This document shows positions 41,716 through 53,193 of a DNA stretch of 64,000 nt, in pieces. The stretch is from NCBI RefSeq assembly GCF_012295525.1, contig NZ_CP051167.1, forward strand, positions 4,075,501 to 4,139,500, given 5' to 3'. The translations under genes were made by a program, and so were the position numbers. How positions within the stretch are numbered: the stretch's first letter is position 1; the number at the start of each line of letters is the position of its first letter. The DNA comes from Oxynema aestuarii AP17 (lineage in GTDB: Bacteria; Cyanobacteriota; Cyanobacteriia; Cyanobacteriales; Laspinemataceae). The notes beneath the pieces were generated by a model, which was not told where the DNA came from, ran no database searches, and saw nothing but the letters and a program-made list of their open reading frames with translations.

Positions 41716-44265
41716 ATGAAAGTTAGCATTATTACCCCTTGCTACAACGGGAGTGCTTTTATCGAACGCGCCCTCGCTTGCGTCAAACAATCTACTTATC
41801 AAAATATCGAACATATTATTATTGACGATCGCTCCACCGATGGCAGCTTTGAGTTACTCCAGCAACTTCAAAAAGACTTCGACTTTACCTTACTCCAATC
41901 CGCCGTCAATCAAGGCCCCGCCCAAGCCCGCAATCAGGCGATCGCCCACGCCACGGGAAAATATATTCTTCCTCTCGATTGCGATAACTATTTTCCGGAA
42001 GACTATATCGAAAAATTAGTTACAACTGCCGAAGATCTCGGCGAAAATTATTCTCCTATTTACTGCGAAAAAATTATTTACTTCGGTCGCTTAAATCGAG
42101 AAATCACTGTTTCCGATTGGTCTTTGAAACGGCTCACCCTCGGTCCGTGTATGGATATGGGATCTCTGTTTACCCGCGATGCCTTTACCCGGGCGGGCGG
42201 TTTCGATCGCCACTGCCAGCCGATGGAAGATTATGGCTTATTTCTATCGATGGCTTTACAAGGCTTTGAAGGCTTTAAAGTTCCCCATACTAAACTCTTT
42301 TATAATTTACGCCTCGATAGTGTCTCCGATCATTTTAACTTACAAGGTGGCATTGAAAATAAACAAAAAATTATTCGCTATTTGGTTGATAAACATCAAA
42401 ACCAGTTACAACAACTTGGCTTCGACCCCGAGGCGATCGCCGCCAAACAAATGCAAAGCTTTGGTAAAAATATCCTCAAGAAATGGCTCGATCGCGAACA
42501 AAATAAACCGACTCCATCTCCTTCAAATTCCGGCGATCGCGCCCCGGCTACTGACGAGATTTCAGAAACTGCAACAACTGTTCAATTAAACGATCCTTTA
42601 TTTAAGTTCGTTCCGTTAGATGCCAAACGAATTGTCGAAATTGGCTGCGATCGCGGACGATCTGGAAAGCATTACAAACAACTCAATCCCCACGGGGAAT
42701 ATATCGGCATCGAAACTGACTCCGAACGGGCGATCGCTGCCACAGAAAGCCTCGATCGCGTCATTTTTGGCGATCTAGAAACTCTCGATCCGGCGACGGT
42801 GGCGATCGCCGATAACTCCGTCGATTGCATTATTTATAACGATCGCCTTTCCTCTCTCGAAAATCCCCTAAATATTCTCAAACAACACGCCGATTGGTTG
42901 AACGAAAACGGACAAGTTCTCGCCCGGATTCCCAACGTGCAGTATTGGCGGCGAATTCTCGAACTGTTACGGGGACAACCGTCGGGCGATCGGTCAAATT
43001 CTGTTTTTTTTGACGATATTCGCTTGTTTACCATCGATAAAATTCAGGAACTTTTCGACAAAGCTGGATTGCATATCTACGAAGTTCAAAATCTGAACAA
43101 CGATGGCGAAAATCCGGACTTTCAAGCCTTTCAAAAAACGATCGCCCCTCTCTTGCAAAAGTTGGCGATCGATCCGGCAACATTCGCCAGCCAAAGTGCT
43201 ACCGAAACTTACCTGATTCGCGCTCAAAAATCGGCGACACCACCGCGACGATTGCTCGTTCAAACCAATATGATGGGGTCTTGGCCCGTTTATCGCGTTC
43301 GCGTCTTAGAACCCGATGCGTTTACCCGCACGATTCCCGGCGTTCGTATCCTCCAAACGGTTAAATCTGCCCCGTTAAATGTGGGGTTGCCCCATGAAGA
43401 AAAAGTCTTTATTTGGCAGCGATCGATCTTGCGTAATCCTCAAGATTTTCCTATTTTAAGAAAGCTGATCGAACTCGATTATTTAATTATTGCCGAAACC
43501 GATGACGACCCGCTTTATCGTCCCGAATATGAGAATAATCAGTTTCTCAATTTTCGCGGTTGTCATGGGGTTCAAACTTCAACAGAACCGTTAGGAAACT
43601 ATTTACGCCAACACAATCCCAATGTGGCTGTTTTCCCGAATCAATTGGCTTATTTACCGCCACCGCGTCGTTATCCGGAGGACGAAACCGTGCGGATTTT
43701 TTTTGGGGCTTTTCGGCGGGAGGAAGATTGGCAACCGTTAATAGCGTCTTTTAATCAAGTGTTGGCTAAATATGGCGATCGCGTCGAGGTTAGGGTGATT
43801 TACGATCGCCAATTTTTTGAGGCGATTGAGGTCGCTAAAAAACAATTTAAGCCGATGTCGAGTTATGAAGAGTATCAAGCCATTATGAGAAGTTGCGATC
43901 TGGCGTGGTTACCTTTAAATCCGACTCGGTTTAATCAGATGAAATCAGATCTTAAATTCATTGAATGTGCGGGTCATGGGGTGACTGTTTTAGGGAGTCC
44001 GACAGTCTACGAAGCTTCGATCGCCGATGGAGAAACGGGGTTGATTTATCGAGACAAACAGGAGTTTTTAGAGAAGTTAGAAGCGGCGATCGCCGATCGC
44101 CAATTGCGACAAACAATTGCACGGAATGCTTATCAATGGGTGGCAACTCATCGTTTACAATGTCTCCATTATCGGCAACGTCATCAGTGGTATTTAGCGT
44201 TACGCGATCGCCTACCGGAGTTAAACGCACAATTGCGCCAACGTGTCCCTGAATTGTTTAGTTGA
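41716..44265 (+). CDS. GT2 / methyltransferase / GT4 trifunctional surface-glycan protein
   Basis: 849 residues. Residues 1-~235 are a GT2 glycosyltransferase (MKVSIITPCYNGSAFIERAL, IIIDDRSTDGS, ILPLDCDNYF, then a MGSLFTRDAFTRAGGFD region). Residues ~295-490 are a class I methyltransferase with a good motif I (IVEIGCDRGRSG), followed by ARIPNVQYWRRILELL. Residues ~505-849 are a GT4-type GT-B half (IWQRSILR, ETDDDPLYRPEYE, FRGCHGVQTSTEPLGNYLR, DLKFIECAGHGVTVLGSPTVYE, DGETGLIYRDKQEF). The last 560 residues are clearly paralogous to the 551-residue protein at 19250-20905. Such fusions build methylated glycans or glycosylate surface proteins; substrates are unknown. No membrane span. Confidence 0.85.
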   Translation: MKVSIITPCYNGSAFIERALACVKQSTYQNIEHIIIDDRSTDGSFELLQQLQKDFDFTLLQSAVNQGPAQARNQAIAHATGKYILPLDCDNYFPEDYIEKLVTTAEDLGENYSPIYCEKIIYFGRLNREITVSDWSLKRLTLGPCMDMGSLFTRDAFTRAGGFDRHCQPMEDYGLFLSMALQGFEGFKVPHTKLFYNLRLDSVSDHFNLQGGIENKQKIIRYLVDKHQNQLQQLGFDPEAIAAKQMQSFGKNILKKWLDREQNKPTPSPSNSGDRAPATDEISETATTVQLNDPLFKFVPLDAKRIVEIGCDRGRSGKHYKQLNPHGEYIGIETDSERAIAATESLDRVIFGDLETLDPATVAIADNSVDCIIYNDRLSSLENPLNILKQHADWLNENGQVLARIPNVQYWRRILELLRGQPSGDRSNSVFFDDIRLFTIDKIQELFDKAGLHIYEVQNLNNDGENPDFQAFQKTIAPLLQKLAIDPATFASQSATETYLIRAQKSATPPRRLLVQTNMMGSWPVYRVRVLEPDAFTRTIPGVRILQTVKSAPLNVGLPHEEKVFIWQRSILRNPQDFPILRKLIELDYLIIAETDDDPLYRPEYENNQFLNFRGCHGVQTSTEPLGNYLRQHNPNVAVFPNQLAYLPPPRRYPEDETVRIFFGAFRREEDWQPLIASFNQVLAKYGDRVEVRVIYDRQFFEAIEVAKKQFKPMSSYEEYQAIMRSCDLAWLPLNPTRFNQMKSDLKFIECAGHGVTVLGSPTVYEASIADGETGLIYRDKQEFLEKLEAAIADRQLRQTIARNAYQWVATHRLQCLHYRQRHQWYLALRDRLPELNAQLRQRVPELFS

Positions 44266-44401
44266 AATTAGGGTTTTACTGTTTTCAGTTCTTTCATTTC
44301 CGGAGATAGTTCTTATTGATTTGGAGAGGCGATCGCAATCTCTCAACCTTACCATTTAATTACAGCAATTCGCGCTGTCATGAGGTACAAGAGGCAAAGA
44401 T

Positions 44402-44470
44402 ACCCCCAACCCCCCTTAAAAATCCCCCTAAATCCCCCTTAAAAAGGGGGATTTAGGGGGATCGAAATGT
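44402..44470. repeat. Dispersed palindrome with perfect 17-bp arms
   Basis: ATCCCCCTAAATCCCCC (44422-44438) pairs perfectly with GGGGGATTTAGGGGGAT (44446-44462) around TTAAAAA. The right half and its flank recur near 30022-30059. It lies between two convergent genes and may also stop transcription. Confidence 0.85.
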
Positions 44471-44500
44471 ACCGCCCAACAGCGAAAACTGCTGTATAAC

Positions 44501-47500
44501 CTACAAGATTTGCGTCCGACACCGTTCTAAATAAATGCGGGCTACGCGATCGCCTTCGTCAACTTGTAAGCAGCGTTCAAACTTCACGATCGCCTCGCTA
44601 TAGGATTTTAAATGATAGAGAATCACGCCACTTTCAAACGTTCCTTTTGTTTCTAATTTAGACATTTTTAAATCTTCCGGATCGGCATCGAATACTTCAA
44701 AAACAGAAACTGTTTGCGATTTACCTTTGACTTTGACACAATCGATCAGGCGTAAACTGTATTGATTGGCATCTTCTAATTCGAGAAAAGTCTGATGGGA
44801 AATCAATAAAGAAACGCCATAGTTTTTAGTCAATCCTTCGATTCTGGCGGCTAAATTGACCGCATCGCCGATCGCGGTCCCTTCCATGCGATTTTGGCCG
44901 CCGACGGTGCCTAAAATAATCGAACCCGTGTTAATACCGATGCCAATTTTAACCGCAGTTTCGCCGAGTTGTAGCCGTTCCTGATTGTAATCTTTCAAGC
45001 GATTTAACATGGCGATCGCCGCCTTGACAGCGTCGTCCGCCTTGCCGCTAAATAAGGCCATAATGGCATCGCCGATATATTTATCGATAAATCCATCGTG
45101 GTCGGCGATCGCCGATTCCATGCGACTCAAATAAGCATTAATAAATTTAAAACTGTCTTCCGGGGTCAATTGTTCGGAGATTGTGGTAAAATCTCGAATA
45201 TCCGAAAACAAAATTGACATATTTTTTTGGATGGCATCGCCTAACGAAACTTCGACGATGGTTTCGTGTCCGAGAAAATGTAAAAACTCATGGGGGACGA
45301 ATCTACCGTAAGCTTCGGTTAATTCTAATTCTGCCTCTAAAGCTTCTTCTAAATTGAGATTGGCTTGCTCTAATTGTTCGGTAAATCGTTCCCGTTCGAC
45401 TTCGACTTGTCGCCGTTCGGTAATATCTTGGAAGGCAACGATCGCAAAAGTCACGTCTCCTTTATCGTCAAAAATGGGCGTTCCCCACGCTTCGATCGGA
45501 ATGCGTTTGTCCGAACGATGAATTTCGAGATCGTCGCTGGTCGATCGCTCGCCACGCAATGCACGAACCATGGGCAATTGTTCCGAGGGATAAAGGCGAT
45601 CGCTACGGGCCATATAAATTTGATAAACTTGACCCAATCCCTCGGAATTGACCTCGCTGACGACGCCGCGACCGAGTAAATCTTTCCCGACCCGATTGAT
45701 ATAGTACGGCTGACCTTCTCCGGTGAGAACGACGACGCCGACGGGGAGGGCTTCTAAAAACTGTTTGAGACGGCTTTCACTTTCTCTGAGTTCGTAATAT
45801 AACTTCGCATTTTCAATCGAGATCGTGGCGATTTGCAGGTGGGTTTTAATGCGGGCGAGCAGTTCGTTTTTAGAAATCGGTTTGGTTAAATAATCGTTGG
45901 CCCCTACCCCTAAACCGTGAACGAGATCGGAAACTTGATTTTTGGCGGTGAGCATTAAAATGGGCAGTTGGGTTGAGGGGAAATGCTCGCGCAATTTTTG
46001 ACAGACTTCATACCCGGTCATTTTGGGCATCATGACATCGAGAAGCACTAAATCGGGTTCAAAACCATTTTCGATGATTTCGAGGGCTTCCAAGCCGTTA
46101 GAAGCGGAAGCGATCGTGTAATTTTCGAGGGAGAGGTGGTTGACTAAAACTTGTAAATTAACGGGTTCGTCATCGACGATCAAAAGTTTGACTTTTTCCG
46201 AATCGATCGCGCCGTCGGGATCGGCGGGGATGTCCTGTTCCGGTGGGGCGATCTCATCGAATGCCTCGCGATCGCGCAAAGAAGACACCACCGACGCACT
46301 CAAACTCTGGCGTTGTTGGCAAGAAACGATTTGCGGGTCCGCATCTTCGGCAATCGGCAGGGTAAACGCGAACCGGGACCCTTCGCCGACGGTGGATTCG
46401 ACCTGGATTTCGCCGCCGTGGAGTTCGACGAGTTGCTTGGTAATCGCCAGTCCCAATCCCGTTCCGCCGTACTGACGGGCGGTGGATCCGTCGGCTTGCT
46501 CGAAGGATTCAAAAATGCGGTCTAATTTATCGGGGGGGATGCCGATCCCCGTATCGCTGACGGCGACGGTCAGATGTTGGCGGTCCGGGACTTCCCAGGC
46601 GGACAGGGTGACGGCCCCGGTATCGGTAAACTTGATCGCGTTGCCGACTAAGTTGTAGAGAATTTGCTGGAGACGGTTTTCGTCGGCCCAGGCGGCGGGG
46701 AGGTCTTCGGGAATCTCGTTGACTAATTTGAGGGGTTTTTTGCCGACGAGGGTCTGACTGAGGGTGAGGACGACTTCGACGATTTCGCGCAAGCCGACGG
46801 GTTTGAGTTGCAGTTCGATGTTTTGGTGGCGCAGTTTGGAGAAATCGAGGATGTCGTTGATTAAATTGGCCAACCGCCGCCCGGTTTGGGCGATCGTAAT
46901 TAGGTTTTTGCGCTGTAAGTCGGTGAGGGTTCCGGTGGCGCCGTCGAGCATCGATTCGGCGATGCCGATGGTGCCGTTGAGGGGGGTTCGCAGTTCGTGG
47001 GAGGTGTTGGCGAGAAATTCGTCTTTGAGTTGGTCGAGGTGTTGGAGTTGGATGTTTTTGGCTTCTAAGTGGGCGAAGGAGTCTTGTAATTGGGCGGCCA
47101 TGCGTTGAAACGATCGCGCCAACTCTCCGAGTTCGTCGGCGCGGTTGACGGGGAGGGATTGCTCCCAATGGCTATCGGCGAGGGCTTTAGCGGCGTCGTT
47201 GAGTCGCCAAATCGGACCGAGAACCCAGCGCGAGGTGGCCATCCCGATCGCGATCGCCACGACTAAGGCGACCGCACACAGAGCGATCGTCGTGCGGGTG
47301 TTGGCGTGGATGCGGGCCATGAAGTCGGACTCGGGAATGACGACGACAATCGACCAGTCGAGTCCCCGTTCGTCGTGAAAGGGCGCCACTTGCACTAATT
47401 GCGGTTCGCCGTCGAGGTCGAAGCGAAATTGTGTCGGCTGTTCGATGCGATCGAGGCTGGGGACGCGATCGTCTAAAAAACGGGCGGTGGCGCGGACGAG

Positions 47501-48370
47501 GCGATCGCTGCTGTGACGGGCTTGCAGGCGTTCGACGCGATCGCCCGTGGTGGTAAACGGCGGCGTCGGCGTCGAGGAGGCGACTAACTGACCGTCCCGT
47601 TCGATAATAAAGGTCTGCCCGGTTTTGCCGATTTCGAGGGTTCGCAAAAATTGGCCGATTTCGAGTAAGGAAATATCGACGGCGAACACCCCTTGCAAGC
47701 GTCCGGCGCGATCGTAAATCGGACGCACTGCAGGTAGGGCGAGATTGGCATAAGGGGCCGCCCACAGGTAAATTTCTCCCCAGGTGGCTTTTCCGGCGCG
47801 GACGGCGGTGGTGTACCAGGGACGGGTCAACAGGTCGTAACCGGGAACGGCGGAGACGAGGCGATCGCGATTCCCCTCCTCGTCGGTACTGTAGGTGTAA
47901 AATTCATTCCCCCGGCGGGCTTCCCAAGAGGCGACGTTAAAACTGCCATCGCCGACTCGTTCGGCCCCACTAAAGTACTCTTGAGGACTGCCGAAATAGA
48001 TATAGGTCGCCGAGTCGAACACTTGAATTTGTCGCCAGAAATGCCGTTCTAACTGTCGCAAGGCATTTTCCGGGTTGCGGGTCTCGGGTAAGGGCAATTC
48101 GCCGAGTCGGACGGCGTCGAGGTTGAGTTGGTTGATCGTATGAGGGGTGGCTAAATGGGAGTTGAGCCGTTGTTCGATGCGATTGACGATTTCATCCCGT
48201 AATTGGGTGGCTAAATCTTCGACCGCTTCCTGTCCGTTGCGATAGGAAAGATATCCGGTCAGCCCCACCGCCGCGAGAATTTGGACGACGAAGGGGACGA
48301 TGAATACCGTTCGTAACGAGAATTTTTGCGACAGTCGAACCCCTAAGCTTTGAAGGCGATGGATGGACAT
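44501..48370 (-). CDS. Hybrid sensor histidine kinase / receiver / PAS / adenylate cyclase
   Basis: 1289 residues. Order: TM helix (about 20-40), periplasmic dCache-type sensor (about 45-350), second TM (about 355-375), HAMP (about 380-430), HisKA with phospho-His H458 (SHELRTP), HATPase with [16 protein letters not shown] and GGTGLGLA, receiver with phospho-Asp D778 (VLLDVMMPK), PAS (about 855-985), and a C-terminal class III cyclase domain (about 1050-1225; [39 protein letters not shown]). The Lys in DKYIGD and Asp in IGDAVN are the adenine-selecting pair, so it should make cAMP. It should sense an extracellular small molecule and couple it to phosphorelay and cAMP. It is the downstream copy of a tandem pair, 40 bp after the other one. 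Confidence 0.92.
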   Translation of the reverse strand: MSIHRLQSLGVRLSQKFSLRTVFIVPFVVQILAAVGLTGYLSYRNGQEAVEDLATQLRDEIVNRIEQRLNSHLATPHTINQLNLDAVRLGELPLPETRNPENALRQLERHFWRQIQVFDSATYIYFGSPQEYFSGAERVGDGSFNVASWEARRGNEFYTYSTDEEGNRDRLVSAVPGYDLLTRPWYTTAVRAGKATWGEIYLWAAPYANLALPAVRPIYDRAGRLQGVFAVDISLLEIGQFLRTLEIGKTGQTFIIERDGQLVASSTPTPPFTTTGDRVERLQARHSSDRLVRATARFLDDRVPSLDRIEQPTQFRFDLDGEPQLVQVAPFHDERGLDWSIVVVIPESDFMARIHANTRTTIALCAVALVVAIAIGMATSRWVLGPIWRLNDAAKALADSHWEQSLPVNRADELGELARSFQRMAAQLQDSFAHLEAKNIQLQHLDQLKDEFLANTSHELRTPLNGTIGIAESMLDGATGTLTDLQRKNLITIAQTGRRLANLINDILDFSKLRHQNIELQLKPVGLREIVEVVLTLSQTLVGKKPLKLVNEIPEDLPAAWADENRLQQILYNLVGNAIKFTDTGAVTLSAWEVPDRQHLTVAVSDTGIGIPPDKLDRIFESFEQADGSTARQYGGTGLGLAITKQLVELHGGEIQVESTVGEGSRFAFTLPIAEDADPQIVSCQQRQSLSASVVSSLRDREAFDEIAPPEQDIPADPDGAIDSEKVKLLIVDDEPVNLQVLVNHLSLENYTIASASNGLEALEIIENGFEPDLVLLDVMMPKMTGYEVCQKLREHFPSTQLPILMLTAKNQVSDLVHGLGVGANDYLTKPISKNELLARIKTHLQIATISIENAKLYYELRESESRLKQFLEALPVGVVVLTGEGQPYYINRVGKDLLGRGVVSEVNSEGLGQVYQIYMARSDRLYPSEQLPMVRALRGERSTSDDLEIHRSDKRIPIEAWGTPIFDDKGDVTFAIVAFQDITERRQVEVERERFTEQLEQANLNLEEALEAELELTEAYGRFVPHEFLHFLGHETIVEVSLGDAIQKNMSILFSDIRDFTTISEQLTPEDSFKFINAYLSRMESAIADHDGFIDKYIGDAIMALFSGKADDAVKAAIAMLNRLKDYNQERLQLGETAVKIGIGINTGSIILGTVGGQNRMEGTAIGDAVNLAARIEGLTKNYGVSLLISHQTFLELEDANQYSLRLIDCVKVKGKSQTVSVFEVFDADPEDLKMSKLETKGTFESGVILYHLKSYSEAIVKFERCLQVDEGDRVARIYLERCRTQIL

Positions 48371-48410
48371 GAGGGAGTTGGCACTCAGCCGGAGGCACCT
48401 TCCGGCTTTC

Positions 48411-51400
48411 TTATTTTAAGTTGCCGTAATGCTTCTCGCAGCGATCGAGGTAAATCTCGGCGGCGCGATCGCCCGGATTTAATTCGAGGTATTGTTGGAA
48501 GCCTTGAGCTGCTTGATAAAACCAGTTGAAGTGGTAGAACAAGACGGCTTTTTCAAAGACCGTTTTATTGACTAATTTCTTTTCTTTCATTTCTGGCGGA
48601 TCCGCCTCGAAAATTTCAAAGACGGAAACAAATTTGGATTTGCCTTTGACCTGGACGCGATCGAGCAGGCGCAAGGCGTATTCGGTCGGATGTCGTAATT
48701 TGAGAAAGGTATGGTGGGAAATGAGTAATTGGACGCCGTAATTTTTGGTCAGTCCTTCAATGCGCGAGGCTAAATTGACCGCATCGCCGATCGCCGTCCC
48801 GTCCATCCGATTGGAACCGCCGACGGTTCCGAGCATTAGGTTTCCCGTGTTGATGCCGATGCCAATATTGAGGGGAGAATTGTGCGATCGCTCCGGGTCT
48901 TGATTGTACTCTTGTAACAGGCGCAACATAGCAATCCCCGCTTGCACGGCTTCGTCGGCATTGCTACTAAATAAGGCCATAATTGCATCGCCGATATATT
49001 TGTCGATAAAGCCGTGATGGTCGGCGATCGCCCCTTCCATTCGGGTTAAATAAGAGTTGAGAAATTTAAAATTCTCTGCCGGGGTCAGCCGTTCGGAAAT
49101 CGTTGTAAAATCCCGAATATCCGAGAATAAAACTGACATCTCTTGTTCGACGGAATCCCCCAATTCGACATCGACAATACTCTGTTGACCCAATAAATCT
49201 AAAAATTCATGGGGAACGAAGCGTCCGTAAGCATCGGTAAGTTCCAATTGCGCTTCTAACGATTGTTCTAAATCTTTATTCACTGCTGCCAATTGTTGGG
49301 TAAAGCGTTCCCGTTCCTCTTCCGCCTGCTTGCGTTCGGTGATATCTTGGAAGGCGACGATCGCAAACGAAACCTCGCCCTTTTCGTCAAAAATTGGCGT
49401 TCCCCACGATTCAATTGGAATGCGTTTTTCACCCCGTTGGATTTCGATATCGTCGGCGGTGGTTTGTTCGCCGTGCAAAGCGCGAATTACGGGCAATCGT
49501 TCGATGGGGTACAGGCGATCGCTCCCGGCAATATAATTTTGATAAACTTCGCTCACTTCTTCCCAACTCGCATCGACAACCCCGCGACCGAGTAATTCTT
49601 TCCCTACTCGATTGATATAGTACGGTTTCCCCCGACTGTCGAGAATTGAAATGCCCACGGGTAAAGCTTCTAAAAACTGTTTGAGGCGGCTTTCACTTTC
49701 TCTGAGTTCGTAATATAATTTCGCATTTTCAATCGAAATTGTGGCGATTTGTAGGTGAGTTTTAATGCGGGCGAGCAGTTCGTTTTTAGAAATTGGTTTT
49801 GTTAAATAATCGTTGGCTCCTACCCCTAAACCGTGAACCAGATCCGAGACTTGATTTTTAGCAGTGAGCATTAAAATCGGCAGCTCGGTAGCGGGGAAAT
49901 GCTCGCGCAATTTTTGACAGACTTCGTAACCCGTCATTTTGGGCATCATCAAATCGAGTAAGACTAAATCCGGTTCGAACCCATTTTCAATTAAGGTTAA
50001 AGCTTCTACACCGTTGGATGCAGAGACGATCGCGTAGTTTTCTAAAGATAAATAGTTGGACAGAACTTGCAAGTTGACAGGTTCGTCATCGACGATGAGA
50101 ATTTTAATTTTTTGCTGGTTATCTAAAGGAGTTGGCGATAAGCTTTGCTCGCTACTGAGAGCTTCGATTTCGACTTCATCTTCCGACCAAGATAAGGTTG
50201 TCAGTTGAGATAATTCGGAACGGCGATCTCCTTCTAGGGGAACGGCTTCTCCTTCGGCGATGGGTAAGCTAAAAGTGAAGCGCGATCCTTCGCCAAATGT
50301 CGATTCGACCCGAATTTTACCGCCGTGGAGTTCGACTAATTTTTTGGTCACCGCCAATCCCAATCCCGTTCCTCCATATTGGCGTGCGGTAGACCCATCC
50401 GCTTGCTCGAAAGATTCAAAGATGCGATTGATTTTATCTTCAGCAATCCCAATTCCCGTATCGGAAACGGTGATTTCGATCGCCCCAAATTCTCCGATCT
50501 CCGGACGGGTTTCTGGCGAGATCGCCGTGGCAGAAATTTCGACGACTCCCGCATCGGTAAATTTAATCGCATTACCGATTAAGTTATGAAAGATTTGTTG
50601 CAAGCGGTTTTCATCCGCCAAAATAGGAGGTAAATCGTCGTGAATATTATTGATAATTTGTAAATGTTTGCGTTTAATTAACGGAACGCTCAAGCTTAAA
50701 ACAACTTCGACTATTTCCCGAAGACCGATCGGTTTTAATTGCAGTTCTATATTTTTATGGCGCAGTTTGGAAAAGTCGAGAATGTCATTAATTAAGGTTG
50801 CCAAACGGCGTCCGGTTTGGGCGATCGTTAACAGGTTTTTGCGCTGTAAATCGCTGAGTACTCCGGTGGCGCCGTCGAGCATCGATTCGGCGATTCCGAT
50901 GGTTCCGTTGAGGGGGGTTCGCAGTTCGTGGGAGGTGTTGGCGAGAAATTCGTCTTTGAGTTTGTCTAGGTGTTGGAGTTGAGCATTTTTCGCTTCTAAA
51001 GATGCAAAAGAATCGCGCAGTTGACGCGCCATTTTATTGAAGGAACAAGCTAATTCTCCGAGTTCGTCGGTGCGATCGCAGTCGGGGGTTTCTTCCCATT
51101 CTCCACTGGCCAATTTTTTAGCAGCATGATTGAGATTTTCAATCGGTTTGACAATCCAGCGAGCAGTACGAGTTCCGACGAGAATCGCAATCGCTAAAGA
51201 AAGCAAACATAGCCCGATTGTGGTGCGGGTATTGGCGGCAATTCTCGCCATAAAATCGGCTTCGGGAATGACGACGACGATCGCCCATTTTAAGCCGAGA
51301 TCGTCGTCTAAGGGGGAAACTTGCAGCAGTTGTTTTTTACCGTCGATTGAAAAGGTTAAATGGGCGGGTTCGTCGAGGCGATCGAGGGGGGGGAGATGTT

Positions 51401-52277
51401 GTAATAAGTAGGCGCTACTTTCGCGAATGAGGGGATTTTGAGACTCGACAGCTAACAGTCTTTTTGGTTCTCCTTCTTCCGGCGTGATAAAGGGAGATTC
51501 ATCGGTGGAACTGGCGATCGTTTCTCCACCGGGTTCGACGATAAACGCAATTCCCGATTCGCTGATTTCTAAACCTTGTAAAAAATCGCCGATCTGAGAT
51601 AAAATCAAGTTGGTTCCGAGGACGCCGACTAAGTTACCGTCCGGATCGTAAATCGGCGTGGTCGGCGTCACTTGTAACACCCCTAAATCGGCGGAAATAT
51701 AAACTTCACTCCAGGTTTGTTTTCGTTCTTGTAAGGTCGTCTCGTACCAAGGGCGACTGCGAGGATCGTAGGGGCTAGATTTGAGAAATTCCTCAATATT
51801 TCCGCGATCGTCGAGTTGGTAGATATCGCGATTGGGTTCGGTAGATTCATCGCGAAATTTGACCACCGTGCGACCGTCGAGATATTTCTGTACGCCGATA
51901 AAGTTGCCATTTTTATAGCCTAAATAAATATAGTCAACGGCATCGGAAAGCTGAATTTCCGACCAAAATTGTCGCCGTACCGTCTCGAAATCTTCGATAT
52001 CTAAAATTCCATTTCTGACCGAGGCGGCGGTGACGCGGTGGAGGAGGTGAGGGGTGGTTAAATAGTTTTGGAGATGGCGATCGATATTGTCGGTAATTTT
52101 ATCGCTGAGTTGGTGGACTAATTCTTCCACCGATCGCTGTCCGTTGCGAAAGGAAAGATAACCTGTCAGTCCGACGACAGCGAAAATTTGCAGGATGAAG
52201 GGAACGATTAAGATCGTGCGAATCGGGACTTTTTTAGGAAGTTTCGCCAGCGCCATATAAATTCGGTTGACAATCAT
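48411..52277 (-). CDS. Paralogous hybrid histidine kinase / receiver / PAS / adenylate cyclase
   Basis: 1288 residues from ATG 52277. An in-frame ATG upstream (52337) is possible, but alignment of both N-termini is gap-free from this Met to the RTILIVPF segment. The order is identical to its neighbour: TM, dCache-like sensor, TM, HAMP, HisKA (H450), HATPase, receiver ([15 protein letters not shown]), PAS and class III cyclase with [27 protein letters not shown] and [12 protein letters not shown] (adenine-type). The kinase-receiver-cyclase core is nearly identical to the neighbour, while the sensor domains diverge, suggesting a duplication followed by a change of ligand. Its downstream partner begins 40 bp after its stop, so the two are probably co-transcribed. 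Confidence 0.92.
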   Translation of the reverse strand: MIVNRIYMALAKLPKKVPIRTILIVPFILQIFAVVGLTGYLSFRNGQRSVEELVHQLSDKITDNIDRHLQNYLTTPHLLHRVTAASVRNGILDIEDFETVRRQFWSEIQLSDAVDYIYLGYKNGNFIGVQKYLDGRTVVKFRDESTEPNRDIYQLDDRGNIEEFLKSSPYDPRSRPWYETTLQERKQTWSEVYISADLGVLQVTPTTPIYDPDGNLVGVLGTNLILSQIGDFLQGLEISESGIAFIVEPGGETIASSTDESPFITPEEGEPKRLLAVESQNPLIRESSAYLLQHLPPLDRLDEPAHLTFSIDGKKQLLQVSPLDDDLGLKWAIVVVIPEADFMARIAANTRTTIGLCLLSLAIAILVGTRTARWIVKPIENLNHAAKKLASGEWEETPDCDRTDELGELACSFNKMARQLRDSFASLEAKNAQLQHLDKLKDEFLANTSHELRTPLNGTIGIAESMLDGATGVLSDLQRKNLLTIAQTGRRLATLINDILDFSKLRHKNIELQLKPIGLREIVEVVLSLSVPLIKRKHLQIINNIHDDLPPILADENRLQQIFHNLIGNAIKFTDAGVVEISATAISPETRPEIGEFGAIEITVSDTGIGIAEDKINRIFESFEQADGSTARQYGGTGLGLAVTKKLVELHGGKIRVESTFGEGSRFTFSLPIAEGEAVPLEGDRRSELSQLTTLSWSEDEVEIEALSSEQSLSPTPLDNQQKIKILIVDDEPVNLQVLSNYLSLENYAIVSASNGVEALTLIENGFEPDLVLLDLMMPKMTGYEVCQKLREHFPATELPILMLTAKNQVSDLVHGLGVGANDYLTKPISKNELLARIKTHLQIATISIENAKLYYELRESESRLKQFLEALPVGISILDSRGKPYYINRVGKELLGRGVVDASWEEVSEVYQNYIAGSDRLYPIERLPVIRALHGEQTTADDIEIQRGEKRIPIESWGTPIFDEKGEVSFAIVAFQDITERKQAEEERERFTQQLAAVNKDLEQSLEAQLELTDAYGRFVPHEFLDLLGQQSIVDVELGDSVEQEMSVLFSDIRDFTTISERLTPAENFKFLNSYLTRMEGAIADHHGFIDKYIGDAIMALFSSNADEAVQAGIAMLRLLQEYNQDPERSHNSPLNIGIGINTGNLMLGTVGGSNRMDGTAIGDAVNLASRIEGLTKNYGVQLLISHHTFLKLRHPTEYALRLLDRVQVKGKSKFVSVFEIFEADPPEMKEKKLVNKTVFEKAVLFYHFNWFYQAAQGFQQYLELNPGDRAAEIYLDRCEKHYGNLK

Positions 52278-52644
52278 AGAAGCAATTCGTAAAAAATCAA
52301 ATAAAATAATCCCATTCAGCGCGCGATCGCCCCTCAATCCTTACGGTTCTGGATCCGAAAAGGGTAGATATTTGTTTGACGATTTAATTTTATCGAATTC
52401 ACCTCGGTAAAAACCCTCTAACCGAATCGGCGATCGCCAACCGATCCGTTGGAAAAGCCTGACTTCCCCACCCTGCATTGAGTGTAACGCCAACGATCGC
52501 CGAGATCTAACCCCCGATTCACCCCCGACACGAACCGCGATCGCCCGGGACGCTATGCCGTTGGCTTGAATTCTGATAGATTGGCTAATGCTTGGAATAC
52601 TCAACTGTTGCCCAGTTGACCCGTCACCGATTGTAGAAACTTCA
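52278..52644. other. Divergent intergenic region between cyclase and rmlC genes
   Basis: 367 bp. Nothing but HIP1 words and presumed promoters. In-frame extensions of both flanking genes into this region are rejected on homology grounds. Confidence 0.6.
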
Positions 52645-53193
52645 ATGAACGTCATTCCTACTGCCATTCCCGAGGTCGCGATCCTCGAACCCAAAATTTT
52701 TGGCGACGATCGCGGTTTCTTCTTTGAAAGTTTTAACCAGCGCAAATTTGCCGAAAAAACTGGATTTACCGGGGAGTTCGTGCAAGATAACCACTCGCGA
52801 TCGCGCAAAAACGTTTTACGGGGTTTGCACTACCAAATCGAACAAACTCAAGGAAAATTACTGCGGGTAGTTCTGGGCAGTATTTTTGATGTCGCCGTCG
52901 ATATTCGCAAAAGTTCGCCGACGTTCGGACAGTGGGTCGGTTGCGTGTTAAGCAGCGAAAATCACCGTCAATTCTGGATTCCTGCCGGATTTGCCCACGG
53001 GTTTCTCGTGTTGTCCGATGTCGCCGAAGTTCTCTACAAAACCACCGATTACTACGCCCCCCAACACGAGCGATCGCTCCTCTGGAACGACCCGGATCTG
53101 GCGATCGACTGGCCCTTACACGGCGAAACGCCCATTCTTTCGGAAAAAGATAAAGCCGGAAAACCCCTGAACGCAGCCGATTTGTTTGCCTGA
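52645..53193 (+). CDS. rfbC: dTDP-4-dehydrorhamnose 3,5-epimerase
   Basis: 182 residues from ATG 52645; an upstream start at 52588 would add 19 residues not shared with the family. Signatures: LEPKIFGDDRGFFFESFNQ, DNHSRSRKNVLRGLHYQ (catalytic His in LRGLHYQ), GSIFDVAVDIRKSSPTFGQW and WIPAGFAHGFLVLSD, ending with the DPDLAIDWPL motif. The double-stranded beta-helix enzyme epimerises dTDP-4-keto-6-deoxyglucose at C3 and C5. It is coupled to rmlD by a 1-base stop/start overlap. Confidence 0.95.
   Translation: MNVIPTAIPEVAILEPKIFGDDRGFFFESFNQRKFAEKTGFTGEFVQDNHSRSRKNVLRGLHYQIEQTQGKLLRVVLGSIFDVAVDIRKSSPTFGQWVGCVLSSENHRQFWIPAGFAHGFLVLSDVAEVLYKTTDYYAPQHERSLLWNDPDLAIDWPLHGETPILSEKDKAGKPLNAADLFA

Noticed and set aside
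46527..47765. 213- and 192-residue minus-strand frames inside the kinase/cyclase gene
   Set aside because: Out-of-frame Arg/Pro-rich shadows of the HisKA-HATPase coding sequence.
52278..52337. Longer N-terminus for the second kinase/cyclase
   Set aside because: The paralog starts exactly at the aligned Met (52277); the extra 20 residues have no counterpart.
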